Below the pieces are notes generated by a model that saw only the letters and a program-made list of their open reading frames with translations, did no database searches and was not told the origin of the DNA. A stretch of DNA of 64,000 nucleotides from Yamagishiella unicocca (lineage: Eukaryota > Chlorophyta > Chlorophyceae > Chlamydomonadales > Volvocaceae), in contig BDSL01000108.1 in the NCBI GenBank assembly GCA_003116995.1, forward strand, positions 248,001-312,000. The letters run 5' to 3'. Every line of letters starts with the position of its first letter. Position 1 is the first letter of the stretch. The translations under genes and the position numbers were made by a program. This document shows, piece after piece, positions 45,301 through 54,507 of this stretch.

Positions 45301-48300
45301 GAGGGCAGAGGGGCGGGCTCCGGGGGCGTTACGAGATTCAGGGTAATGGCGGGGGTGGCCGTGGTGGCGGTGGTGGGGGTGCGGGTGCGAATGGTGGTGG
45401 TGCGGGTGCGAATGGTGGTGGTGCGGGTGAAGGGGCCCCGCGGGGAGGCAGCGGTGCACTGCTAGCGGTGGGTTGCCGGCAGCTGGCGTCCGGGGCTGGC
45501 GGCGGGGTGACGCACACCGGTCCTAACCCCCCATCCCTTTCGTGTCAACGGTTTTCACGCCACCCCCCGCCTAGACCTGCGGGGGCCCCCTCCCTGCCTC
45601 CCGCTCCCTCATCTCCCCTCGATGGTCGCCCAACACCCCTTCCCGGCCCCTCCGCGTGCCATGATGTCCGACTGCCTGTCCGACTGCCTGTCCGACTGCC
45701 TGTCCGACTGCCCGTCCGACTGCCTGTCCGACTGCCTGTCCGACTGCCTGTCCGACAGCCTGTCCGACTGCTTGTCCGACTGCCTGTCCGACTGCTTGTC
45801 CGGCTGCCTGTCCGACTGCCTGTCCGACTGCCTGTCCGACTGCCTGTCCGACTGCCTGTCCGACTGCCTGTCCGACTGCTTGTCCGACTGCCTGTCCGAC
45901 TGCTTGTCCGACTGCCTGTCCGACTGCCTGTCCGGCTGCCTGTCCGACTGCTTGTCCGACTGCCTGTCCGACTGCCTGTCCGACTGCCTGTCCGACTGCC
46001 TGTCCGACTGCTTGTCCGACTGCCTGTCCGACTGCTTGTCCGACTGCAGCACTAAGGTACTAGCCGGCGGCCACCTGGTCAAGATCCGAGTGGGGATACA
46101 CTCGGGGCCGGCGGTGGCGGCGGTGGTGGGCCGCAAGGCACCCAAGGTAGGCGGTGAAGAGAGGAAGGGGGGGACCGGCGGGGGGCGTTACCAGAGAATC
46201 CGCGAATCCAAGGCCGACAAACCGAGCGCGGCGGAGGTGGTGGTCCAGCGGAGAGGCGCGGCGGGGGGGGGGAGCACCAGCACCGGCGGGTGGCTGCGCC
46301 CTTGCTTTGCTGTGCAGCAAGCAGCCTTGCGCTGGGTTGCTGGACGGTACCCAGTCAGGGCGGCTGGCGGGCTGTCTCGGGAAGTTAGTGGGTCACGAGG
46401 GTCGAGCTCATGCCATGCACTGGCGTGTCTGGAGCAGGACGCAGCAGAGCCTTCCGCCGAAACCCTTCCCTCCACCCTCCCCCCCCGCTCTTTTTGCTCC
46501 TCCTCGCTCCTCCTCGCTGCTCACTACTCTTCGCCTCTGCGGCCTCCCGCTCCTCACCGAAGTACACGCTCTTCGGAGGTGAGGCGCATGCGCCGTCGGT
46601 TGGTTGGCGCGTCTGTTGGTTGGTTGGCGTGTCTGTCGGTTGGTTGGCGTGTCTGTCGGTTGGTTGGCGTGTCTGTTGGTTGGTTGGCGTGTCTGTGTGA
46701 GACGGGCGCGCGGTGGCGTTGTGTCCCATGTGGCGCCACATGCAGGTCTCCTAGAACACGTCTATCGCCGCCAAACACACAACACACACGGCAAGGTTGC
46801 GTTCCTTCGCCGCCCCTCTCCCCCGTTTTTGCAGCCGCCCCTGTATTCGCCTTAGCCGCCGAAGGTCGACATACGACCTCCGAACTTAGTCTCCTAGTTC
46901 TTCAGCATGCCCCTCGAAACGTCTGTCCTAGACGGGTTTCCTTTCGTACACAGGGTATCCTTGCAGGCCCCGACCCCGCCCCCAGTGCCCTCGTTGGGCT
47001 CCCACTGCACACCAGTCCTCCACCCAGCCACCGACCCACCCTGCTCCCGGGCCCTCCCCCGCTCTCCTCACGGCCCCGCAGACACCGTCAACACCGCCAG
47101 CCGCATGGAGTCCAACGGCAGCCCCATGCGCATCCACATATCGGGGGCCACCCTGGAGCTGCTCAACCAGGCGGGCGGCTTTATCATCGAGCCGCGTGGA
47201 GGTGAGGGGTCGGGGTGCGGGAGGGAAGTTGAGGGGTCGGGGTGCGGGAGGGAAGTTGAGGGGTCGGGGTGCGGGAGGGAAGTTGAGGAGTCGGGGTGCG
47301 GGAGGGAAGTTGAGGGGTCGGGGTGCGGGAGGGAAGTTGAGGGGTCGGGGTGCGGGAGGGAAGTTGAGGGGTCGGGGTGCGGGAGGGAAGTTGAGGGGTC
47401 GGGGTGCGGGAGGGAAGTTGAGGGGACGTGGGGGGTGGGGTGTTCTGGTGGGCTTGCAGTAGGGCCGGGAGGGGCAGTCGCTTGATGTGCTCAGCGGCTG
47501 GGCAGCAGCTCAGCAGAAGAGGGAGGTTGCAAAGAAACCCGTGTACGAAAGGGAAAAAGTTTAGGACAGCCGTTTAGAAATGCATGCTGGAGGGCTTGGT
47601 TGCGGAAACTAAAGTCGGAGGTCGTATGTCGACCTTCGGCTGCTAAGCCTGAATCGGCGGCGACTGTTAGGCTAACGGAAATGAGGACGCCGCGTGGCGG
47701 AAGGGGGACGGGATGAGGAGAGGACGGCACGCCAAGGACCCTGATCGTGGCCTGAGGGAGCGGGAGCGAGGTTGCGGGGCTTGGGTGCGGAGGCGGGTGG
47801 AGAGAGGAGACGGAAATTGGCACGGCGCACGCCGTTCCAGGCGGGGACGGAAACTTGCGGGGGGGAGGGGAAATCGCTGGGTCTGTGTCTGCGCCCTCTT
47901 TCGCCTTCAGCCAGCCTTCATGCAGTACCCCAGCGGGCGAGCTGTCCGCCCCCGCAACGTGAAGCTCTAGCCCCCTGGCTTCCGGACCACACCCGCTCCG
48001 CCCCCCGCCGCCGCCTTCCCCTCCCCCTCCTCCCCCTCACCTGCCGGCACCCACCCTCACGTTCCACCCGGCGACAGAGATCCCCATCAAGGGCAAGGTG
48101 AGGGCTGCGCCGCGTCCTGCCCCCTGCGCCGCGTCCTGCCCCCTGCGCCCTCCTGTGCCTCTTGGCCGGCCCGCTACGATCTCTCGGATCGGAGACGGGT
48201 TGTCTCGCGCTCCCTCGAGCTGCGTTGTGCGCCCTAGTCCAAAAAGCCTACCCCCCATCTAAAAACTTCTGTTTCAAACGGTTTTTCGGGCATCCACGGG

Positions 48301-48771
48301 TTTCCCTCGAACCCCCCCGCGGTTTGTCGGCCGTGGATTCGCGGATTCTCTTGTCAAAGCCCCACCCGTGTTTTCCTTGCCATGGCGTGTTCATGTGCGC
48401 TGATGCCGCCGGGGGGCGGAGGCCCGCCCACCCGGCGGCCTCACGCCCCCGTCACTAGCTGCCGCTGTCGCAGCCGCAGGGGCGCCGTCGCCGCGGTCGC
48501 AACCTCCCATACCCCGCTCTCCCCCGCCCCCGCCCCACCCCCTCCCCGCGGGGTCTGTGCTAAACGGTTTTTCCTCGCATCCACGGGTCTTCCTCGAAAC
48601 CCCCTCCCGCCCGCCCCCCATACACACGCACACACACACGCAGGGCGTCATGTCGACGTTCTGGGTGACTGGCACCAACGTGTGGGACGAGGGGCCGTGT
48701 CCGCGCAAGGAGGCGGTGGATATCACACACCTCACCGCGCCCGCAGCCGCAGCCAAGATCCCCGAGAACAC
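36343..48771 (+). CDS. CHASE-domain transmembrane class III nucleotide cyclase
   Basis: Receptor-type cyclase, extracellular CHASE sensor and cytosolic catalytic domain. Exons: 36343-36681, 36884-37027, 38750-38943, 39573-39662, 40196-40272, 41014-41206, 41756-41885, 42450-42602, 43115-43327, 44072-44143, 44429-44510, 44792-44839, 45174-45273, 46050-46146, 46563-46578, 47082-47201, 48078-48097, 48644-48771; phases agree throughout (about 738 codons). TM1 is [24 protein letters not shown] blocks are [33 protein letters not shown] and [13 protein letters not shown]2 is [21 protein letters not shown]. The catalytic domain has both metal Asp residues (VLFSD, TIGDAFM) and the Asn/Arg pair in NTASRMES. 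The purine-specifying positions hold Asp (KLDTIGD) and Thr (KYTLFGD), unlike the usual Glu/Cys of guanylate or Lys/Asp of adenylate cyclases, so the product nucleotide is uncertain. The tail after 48771 is unresolved. Confidence 0.9.
37163..37640 (-). mobile_element. Retroelement-like fragment in cyclase intron 2
   Basis: The minus strand reads [14 protein letters not shown], related to VQAPTGVQSCVWD in the 6.3-7.4 kb fragment. At the 37261-37515 end a unit of about 125 bases (CCGGGCAAACCTAGGAC / CCGGGCAAGCCTAGGAC to CAGACGCC) is repeated twice. It sits inside the 1.7 kb intron between the TM1 exon and the first CHASE exon, antisense to the cyclase. Confidence 0.5.
38229..38260 (+). repeat. 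Dispersed 30-bp motif, copy 1
   Basis: Variant of GTCGGCCGTGGATTCGCGGA in cyclase intron 2, with a G for A and a diverged 3' half. Other copies are at 41650, 46192 (inverted), 48320 and 63389 (inverted). Confidence 0.6.
39663..40195 (+). other. GC-AG intron inside the CHASE domain
   Basis: The donor reads GATAG-GCAAGT and the acceptor CGCGCAG. Joining here gives [20 protein letters not shown], the usual continuous CHASE pattern ahead of TIIGPYNL. The only nearby GT donor (GTCGGT) gives a wrong phase. Within the intron lie duplicated units TTCTGGGCTCGCACCAGTGT (40009-40056) and CGTTGACCGAAA (40124-40147). Confidence 0.7.
41320..41546 (+). repeat. 30-bp minisatellite, about 7 copies
   Basis: Nearly identical units starting ACGGGCTTTCCTCACCCACC, in the cyclase intron between 41206 and 41756. 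The array stays open in two frames because 30 is divisible by three, which produces misleading long open frames. Confidence 0.95.
41650..41682 (+). repeat. Dispersed 30-bp motif, copy 2
   Basis: Contains GTCGGCCGTGGATTCGCGGA followed by TTCTCTT, in the same cyclase intron as the 30-bp minisatellite, about 75 bases ahead of the next exon. Confidence 0.75.
41935..42045 (+). repeat. Left arm of inverted repeat around cyclase exon 8
   Basis: Matches the reverse complement of 42758-42880 with high identity, including GGACCAGCGAACCGACGCTA and CTCGCTGCCTCGCAAGCCCA-like blocks. The two arms enclose the exon 42450-42602. Confidence 0.85.
42758..42880 (-). repeat. Right arm of inverted repeat around cyclase exon 8
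   Basis: Inverted partner of 41935-42045. Both arms are intronic and about 710 bases apart, so the pre-mRNA could fold into a long stem with the 153-base exon 8 in the loop. Confidence 0.85.
44682..44767 (+). repeat. CAC trinucleotide microsatellite
   Basis: About 28 CAC/CCG-interrupted units ending 24 bases before the acceptor of exon 44792-44839. It gives poly-His open frames that are not part of the spliced cyclase. Confidence 0.95.
45001..45172 (+). repeat. 42-bp minisatellite, 4 copies, supplying an acceptor tract
   Basis: Units read CGGTTGCTTCTCTCCCCTCA then CGTGCCAACACGCCCCCCCTGC. The last unit runs straight into CCGCAG, the acceptor of the GDAFM exon at 45174, so the repeat provides the pyrimidine tract. 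Confidence 0.92.
45663..46048 (+). repeat. 12-bp minisatellite, 32 copies, abutting an acceptor
   Basis: TGCCTGTCCGAC and single-base variants (TGCTTGTCCGAC, GGCTGC) repeat without interruption and end in GACTGCAG, the acceptor of exon 46050-46146. In one frame it would encode SDCL repeats, but the cyclase frame joins 45273 to 46050 exactly and skips it. Confidence 0.95.
46192..46225 (-). repeat. Dispersed 30-bp motif, copy 3 (inverted)
   Basis: Reads AGAGAATCCGCGAATCCAAG then GCCGACAAACC on the plus strand, the inverse of the 41650 and 48320 copies, in the cyclase intron after exon 46050-46146. Confidence 0.7.
46596..46697 (+). repeat. 20-bp minisatellite, 5 copies, after the micro-exon
   Basis: TGGTTGGCGTGTCTGTCGGT-type units start 18 bases after the donor of the 16-base exon 46563-46578. 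Confidence 0.92.
46850..46965 (+). repeat. Dispersed palindromic element, copy 2
   Basis: Starts TTAGCCGCCGAAGGTCGACA and continues to CACAGGGTA. It is related to 18105-18235 and is the inverse of 47525-47650. Together with the latter it flanks the cyclase exon 47082-47201. Confidence 0.8.
47202..47424 (+). repeat. 27-bp minisatellite, 8 copies, starting at a donor
   Basis: GGTCGGGGTGCGGGAGGGAA-GTTGAGG units begin at the GTGAGG donor of exon 47082-47201. The donor sequence itself is part of the first unit, so each later unit carries a similar GTTGAGG sequence. Confidence 0.93.
47525..47650 (-). repeat. Dispersed palindromic element, copy 3 (inverted)
   Basis: Contains CGGAGGTCGTATGTCGACCT, the exact inverse of the palindrome at 46859-46882. 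Similarity extends over about 110 bases. Intronic in the cyclase gene. Confidence 0.8.
48320..48352 (+). repeat. Dispersed 30-bp motif, copy 4
   Basis: Same sequence as 41650 through TTCGCGGATTCTCTT. Directly upstream is a CATCCACGGGTTTCCCTCGA stretch that resembles the tail of the palindromic element family, so the two repeats may belong to one longer element. Confidence 0.72.
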
Positions 48772-49370
48772 GTACGTGACGGCGTCTGCGTCGACTAGCC
48801 CGCGCGCCTTGAGGCCAGCCCGTCTCGCACACTCGCTTAGGTGGGCGGCTCCCATGGAGTCCGTTTCCGCATCTCGCCGCTCCCAGCCGCCCTCACCAGC
48901 CGCAGCCGCACAGATGGGCTGCTCGCGGCTGTTCGGCATGATGATGGTGGCACCGGCACCGGCACCGCAGCCATTTGTTTTGCGGCGGCCCCGCGTAGCA
49001 GCGTGGCGGCAATCAGCGCGGCAGCAATCAGTCCGCAGGAACGGCTGCATGCTGCAGCAATCAGCGCGGCAGCAACGGCGGGGAGCTGCCATGCGGTTTG
49101 CGCTGCAACTCACGTTCCTTTGGCCCCCCCCCCCATCGTCATGGCCCCGCACATCTCCTCTCCCCGATCCTCACCCGCGGCCTCCTGCTGTGGCGCCTGC
49201 AGGGAGGCGGAGCACGCGGCGCAGAAGCTCCCCGCAGGCCCACTGAGCGGGGGCCTAGTAGCGGCCACCCTCAGCCGGCCGTCGCCAATTGTGCGGCTTG
49301 CGCACTCGTCCACGATAAGGTAGGCGCCGCGGGCTGGGCCGGCGCGGTGGCAGCGATCGGGTGTCGGGAT

Positions 49371-49411
49371 GTTAGGGTTTTTAGGGTTTTTAGGGTTTTA
49401 GGGTTTTAGGG
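49371..49411 (+). repeat. Interstitial telomere-like repeat
   Basis: Four consecutive TTTTAGGG / TTTTTAGGG units. TTTTAGGG is the Chlamydomonas telomere unit. Single-copy DNA lies on both sides, so this is not a chromosome end. Confidence 0.85.
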
Positions 49412-49961
49412 GTGCTCCCCTTGCCGTGACGGCGGGACGTGCGTGCTCCGGTCCTGTGTTCTGGCAGGCCAGCGGCGCCCCGCCCGTGTTCCTCCCGCCG
49501 CTCCAGCCGTCCAGCAGCAGCCGGGGGCGGAACTCGACGTGCGGCTTTGGGTAGGCAAACCAGGTTCTCTCCAGCATGCGATCCCGAACGAGTGTAACAC
49601 ACGTTTCCTAGTCAGTCTTCCTAATCATGTCTTCCTGTTCATGTGTTTAGGTGTCGTGTCACGGGTTTCCTCACCTCAACCCACCCCATCCCGCTTCCTA
49701 TATTGTGTAACCGGGTTTCCTGTCAACCTCCCCCCCGCCGTGCCTCGCGGCAACGCTTCCAGCAGCGGACCCAGCAGCGGCCCCGCGATGCTAACCACCA
49801 ACCCGCTGGCGGTTGGCGCCTTCATAGCTGCGATAGACGTCCCAGATGTTCCAGCCAGGAAGGCCACGAGCAGATGTAAGGGCTGCGAGTGGGGTTCGCC
49901 CGTGGGTGCGGGCAGGGGGGTTGGGAACGGAGCAGGGCATATTAGCAACGGTGGGAGTGAA

Positions 49962-50105
49962 GTGGTTCTAGAGGGGGATCTGTCCGAAAAATGGTTCTGG
50001 AGCGGGGTCTGTCCGAAAATGGTTCTCGAGCGGGATCTGCCCGAAAGATGGGTCTGGAGCGGGATCTGTCCGAAAAAATGGTTCCGAAGCGGGATTTGTC
50101 CGAGC
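49962..50105 (+). repeat. 29-bp degenerate minisatellite, 5 copies
   Basis: Units of the form GGTTCTGGAGCGGGATCTGT-CCGAAAAAT with substitutions and length changes of one to two bases. Confidence 0.88.
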
Positions 50106-50600
50106 TGCTGCTGCTGTCGCCCGGAATCGCGACGGACCGGGTGCACCCCTTGGTCACCCCCGAACGCCTCGGCTCCTGCAACCTTCAGCCACGATGTCCG
50201 CGCCCACTGCATGGCAGGTCACGCAGAGCAGCGACTGAGGGGACGGCGGGGCGCACGCAACGGCTCCCATGCCCACGCACGACATCGCCTCCTTCCGCCC
50301 ATTTTCCACAACCGCAGCCGCCTCAGCCCGTTGACGTCGTCCCTGAGCCCTGCCCCGCCCCGCGCCCCCACCCCGCACCCCTCCGAAACCCCGTCACGTT
50401 TCTTAGGCTCGCAAGAGCGGGAGTCACGTGTGATAGTGCACGAGGGCGACGCTAGCCTGGTCGAGGGAGGCCCAAGCGATCCGCGAGCTGGAGCGCAGCT
50501 CCCGATGTAGCCCCTCCCGTCGGGTAGACGGGCAGGTGGCCGCCGCTGGCGACGGCGGCGGGCTAGCCTACCTCCACAACCTGTCACTGAAGATGTGGCA

Positions 50601-53600
50601 GGACGGCGGAGTGCCGGGTGTGTGTGCGTAGAGCCGGCAGAGCCAGGCTGCTGCTGCGCTTTCAGCGCCTATCGCCGGTTGAGTAGTAGATGGACGCTGT
50701 CTTGTGCTAACACGGTGTATGTCCCCTCGATCTTTTCATACATGCTAGTACGGCGCGCACATGTTGTAGTACGGTGTGCACATGGTACTGTCCGCATCCT
50801 GGGGGCCTTATTCGGTGTCACTGTTGCATCCTGGGTACTGCCATGCTTGCTTGCGGCGCTCAGGATTTTGGCCAAACATCATGGGCCGCTGCTTCATTAG
50901 CGTTTTGCACCCGTACCGACCCGGCGCCACGCCACCCCCACCAGCCCGGCGATAGGGACCCAGGGGTCGCGGCGCTGGCTTGCGCTGCGTTTCTCCAGCC
51001 GCCGTATGTGTGTGAGCCATGCTGTCCCATTCATTAGCGCGCGGAGCAGTGTCTGCATGGCATTTCCGGAGTCGCATGTCCCTGCGCGCCTCTTCGTATG
51101 CAATAATGCGGGGGGCAGTACGGCCGGGGCCTTCAGGCGCGCGCCCGAGGCATGTGCTACTACATCTGCGCGGTGGCTCGGCGCGGTGTTTCGGCGATCC
51201 CGTCTGGGCGCTCATGGCTGCCCCCCCGCGTATAATTATCTCACCTGCGTACGGCAATCCATTCCAGTTGAGGCAGCGTTAATTAGCATTAGGGGGATCC
51301 GGCCCGCGAGGGCCCAGGTCCGTTGTCCTTCAGCGGCAGGCCCATGCCGCGGACGCGCGGGCGTCATGGAGGCTGCATCGTGCGACACAGGGGCATCCAC
51401 GAAGCATTGCCGGGGGCAGCTGCGTGGCGCCCGCGCCGCTGCCGCTGCCGCAGGTATGGGGCTCCTGGCGGCTGTTGGCTATTGTATTCCATGACGCTTC
51501 AATGACGATGGTCCGCCCGGCGGCGCGGCGATCACCCGGGGTGTCGGCCTGTGGTGCCGAGGTCCGCGGCTGGATCGCGTCCAGGAGGAGCGGCTTCTTT
51601 TGGCGAGGGGTGTGTGTGTGCCGAGAAGACCCGGTTACAAAGGGGGGAAGCAGCTGGCATCAGTAATGGGTCCGGACCTAACCTTACGTACTGCTTGTGG
51701 CTGCATGTGTTGGCGGCTCGTGATCCGCGACCTCCTGGCGCAGGAGGGGTGCGTGACGGCACGATTGTCCTAACTCGCCTAAGAGCGCTGGCGTGGAATC
51801 GAAGTAATAGAGGGTGCATCGGGGGGAGTTGAGCTTCCGCCTTGCGTCCGCTGCGTCGACAGCAATAAGCTGGGCCACGGTGCTGCCGCTGTTGCACCCA
51901 CCATTCATTCCGCCCCGGTACGACCTGTCCGTGTGTCGTTTGCGGTGTGCGCCTGAGACGTGCGGTTGGAGGCGCTGTTTTGTCCTAAATTGAGAGCCAA
52001 CCAAAGGGTGTTACTACGAACACCTGCTTTCGCGGTTTGTGTGAGGTCTGATGTACGGTGGTTTAAGTGAATCGTAATTTGTGATTTTGGATTTGGAGTT
52101 TTGCTCGCGGTGTGGCGCGGCGCTGGAGGCTGGAGGGCCTTGAACGCGTATCGATGGAGGGCGAGGGCGCTTCGGTTGTGCGGTAGGCCGCTATTCTGCG
52201 AGATTACGTGGCATTGCCTGGCAGGGCATGTTCGGCATCAACTTGTCGAGCATCTAACTTGTTACCAAGCGAATGGGCACAAGGGAAATCGGGAGCGCTG
52301 CAGGGGGGCTGCACCGTAGCAGGGAGCAATCTCCGGTGACCTACCCGCCCGTACAGCCTGCTATCCGCCAGAGGCGCCAGCGGGGTGTGAAAATCCGGCC
52401 ATCAGGATGGCCCATCGTACGCCATTGCTGCAAGGACTCAGCGGTGCCCTCCGCGCTCATCAGTTTGCGTAGCCTGCAGACAACGACCATGGCAATATGC
52501 CGAATGTCACGATGCGGAGGAAGGGGCCGCACGCCATGTCCGCCTCCACCACTCCAGAATTTCTCCATCCGTTAAGACACCGGTACCGCAGGTGCGGCTC
52601 CATCCGTAAGGCACCGATGCCGCAGGTGTGGCAACATTGGAATGTTCGTTACAGCAGCACGATGCGCGAATGACACCGCGGAGCGAAAGAAAGAAGCGAT
52701 AGCCTGAAGATGCCTTCGCACCATACTAGGCCCAGATCCTCACGACGTCGAGCTCGACCTCGAACGGCCACCATTGACAGTTGCCGCCCTGTACTCCAGA
52801 AATAAGACCTCGGACACGTCTTCGGCATCCGGCAATCCCTTACTAATAACGAATGCATCGAAAACCCTATTCAAACCCAGCCGAGCTCGGCCCAGTGGCA
52901 AAGCTAAGGCAAGCAAATATCGTGCCACTCCGCCCCGCTCTTGCGCGGTGCAAGCCCCGCAAGACCAGGGGTCAACCAAAGCGGGTGTAAAAATTGACCA
53001 CCAAAACGGTGAAGACCATACATCAACCCACCGGTCGCGACCGCGACCACCACAGGATACCGTCTATTATCAGTTCAGTGGCATCTGACAGCACGTCGCA
53101 CAACACAGTTTGTACCCACTCAGGAACTCCGTCGACCAACTCATCCAACAGAAGAGAGCAAGCAGCCACTCACCAGTCAGAAGCGTCGTCGTTTCAACAC
53201 ATAGGAAACGCGCCGCCCGCTGCGGCTCCTAACCCAAGCAGAACGCGAGAGCAAGCTTGCGTCGCTGCCAGGACATGACACCCACCACCACAGCCAAAAC
53301 GACAATCCGCCACATGGGAAAGGGAAGCAAGTCCACGCCCGACACGTGCGTGGATGCCCCGCAGCGGTGCACCTGCCGCGGAGCTTTCCAGAGGGTCATC
53401 AATCACTTAAAACTACAACGGAACCTGGTCGGGGCTGCGGGCACCCGAGCACAGCAGCCTCGCCCGCAGAGCAATGCCCTCCCAGGCAACAGGCGGTTAA
53501 GAATGCACACGTAGGACTACAGCAACCATTTTTTCCTTTTTTTGAACATGTAAGGCTACGGCTCGTAACAAGGCACCGACATTCGGCAACCCCAGCGGCC

Positions 53601-54507
53601 AGGCCAGCGGCTAGCCAGAGAGCCACCAGCAGCTGCCGGGACGCAATAGGTCGATCAAGTCACAGCTTTAGACTTGACATAATTGTGGAGAATCGGTCAT
53701 ACATAAATGTTGCTAATGAGGCGGAAGATAACTAGGCGCTTAGCGAACATGCGCGCAGTTGGGACAAAAGGTCAAACCGCTGGCTACAGGACGCCCTCCC
53801 TCAAACGACCCAGGGAGCCAATAGCAGACGCCTTTCACGCCGCGCATATGCGCAATGCGAGTGTCGGGAACCACCGCACCCCATATCCTCGCTCTCGGCA
53901 CACGTTCCTCGTCGCGCTCATCGCCCGTGACATATACCTGATAAGTCGCTTGTCTGTTCCCCCGTCAGACGACCAGCCATCGCCCCTCACCCTCATATTA
54001 CAAACTCCAGTACAAGACGCTTGGCCTGAAGGCGACCGTTTTATCATCTATTATACAAAAAAGCAACCAGCTGAACCTCTTACCATACAGCCGCCAACGG
54101 TTGCCAGTGCAAGGTACAAGGAAGGCCCGGTTACGGGACGCAAGCGCACAGCCGCTCATCGCTTGGTAGTACAGTTCCCGCCACATGACAGCGACGTAAT
54201 CCCTGAGACAGGTACGACAATCCCATGCCAATAGTCCGAGGGAACGACGCAAAAATCCATTAGGCAAATCAGAGGTTCGCAGCCAGGAATCTAGCAGCCA
54301 CGAGCCAGGTCAGCGAAAATGATTGCACCATCGCTTTATTTCCGCAGGGCACCAGGTGCTGCGCTGCGAGCTTCGTTGGGCGTCCTGCCCCCTTGCTGCC
54401 CAGCGGTCCTACCCTCCCGGCATGCTGGGATGTACGGCCACTTGCTGTTGGCGCCCCTCTTTGCTCCACCATTCTAGGTCAGAACGCAGCTGCTCAGTTC
54501 CCGCTTC
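50601..54507. other. No recognised gene
   Basis: GC content falls after about 52 kb. A plus frame at 53707-54234 (175 residues, including DRFIIYYTKKQPAEPLTIQP) is the longest plausible one but has no motif. Near 52566-52630 a unit of about 30 bases (CTCCATCCGTAAGGCACCG-type) is doubled. A TTACA (minus-strand TGTAA) at 53998-54002 could be the poly(A) signal of the minus gene ending at 54508. Confidence 0.45.

Larger units (their letters stand above)
48772..50600 (+). other. Likely cyclase C-terminal exons, unresolved
   Basis: After the conserved [11 protein letters not shown] block the cyclase model reaches a GTACGT donor at 48772 in phase 2. Candidate further exons include one after an acceptor at about 48915, one near 49201-49318, and 49468-49551 (SGAPPVFLPPLQPSSSSRG, ending at GTAGGC). 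No stop codon could be linked with confidence. The region also holds telomere-like repeats (49371) and a 29-bp array (49962). Confidence 0.4.

Noticed and set aside
44672..45346. Poly-His open frame
   Set aside because: CAC microsatellite in an intron, 24 bases from an acceptor.
45622..47205. Long open frame with about 30 SDCL repeats, resembling a Cys-rich secreted protein
   Set aside because: It is a 12-bp minisatellite in a cyclase intron. The conserved catalytic exons join in another way with matching phases, and the open frame exists because 12 is divisible by three.
41320..47424. Possible CRISPR-like arrays
   Set aside because: The repeats are head-to-tail without unique spacers and lie in introns of a eukaryotic gene.
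53707..54234. 175-residue plus open frame
   Set aside because: No recognised motif and no splice partners. Kept only as a note in the intergenic description.
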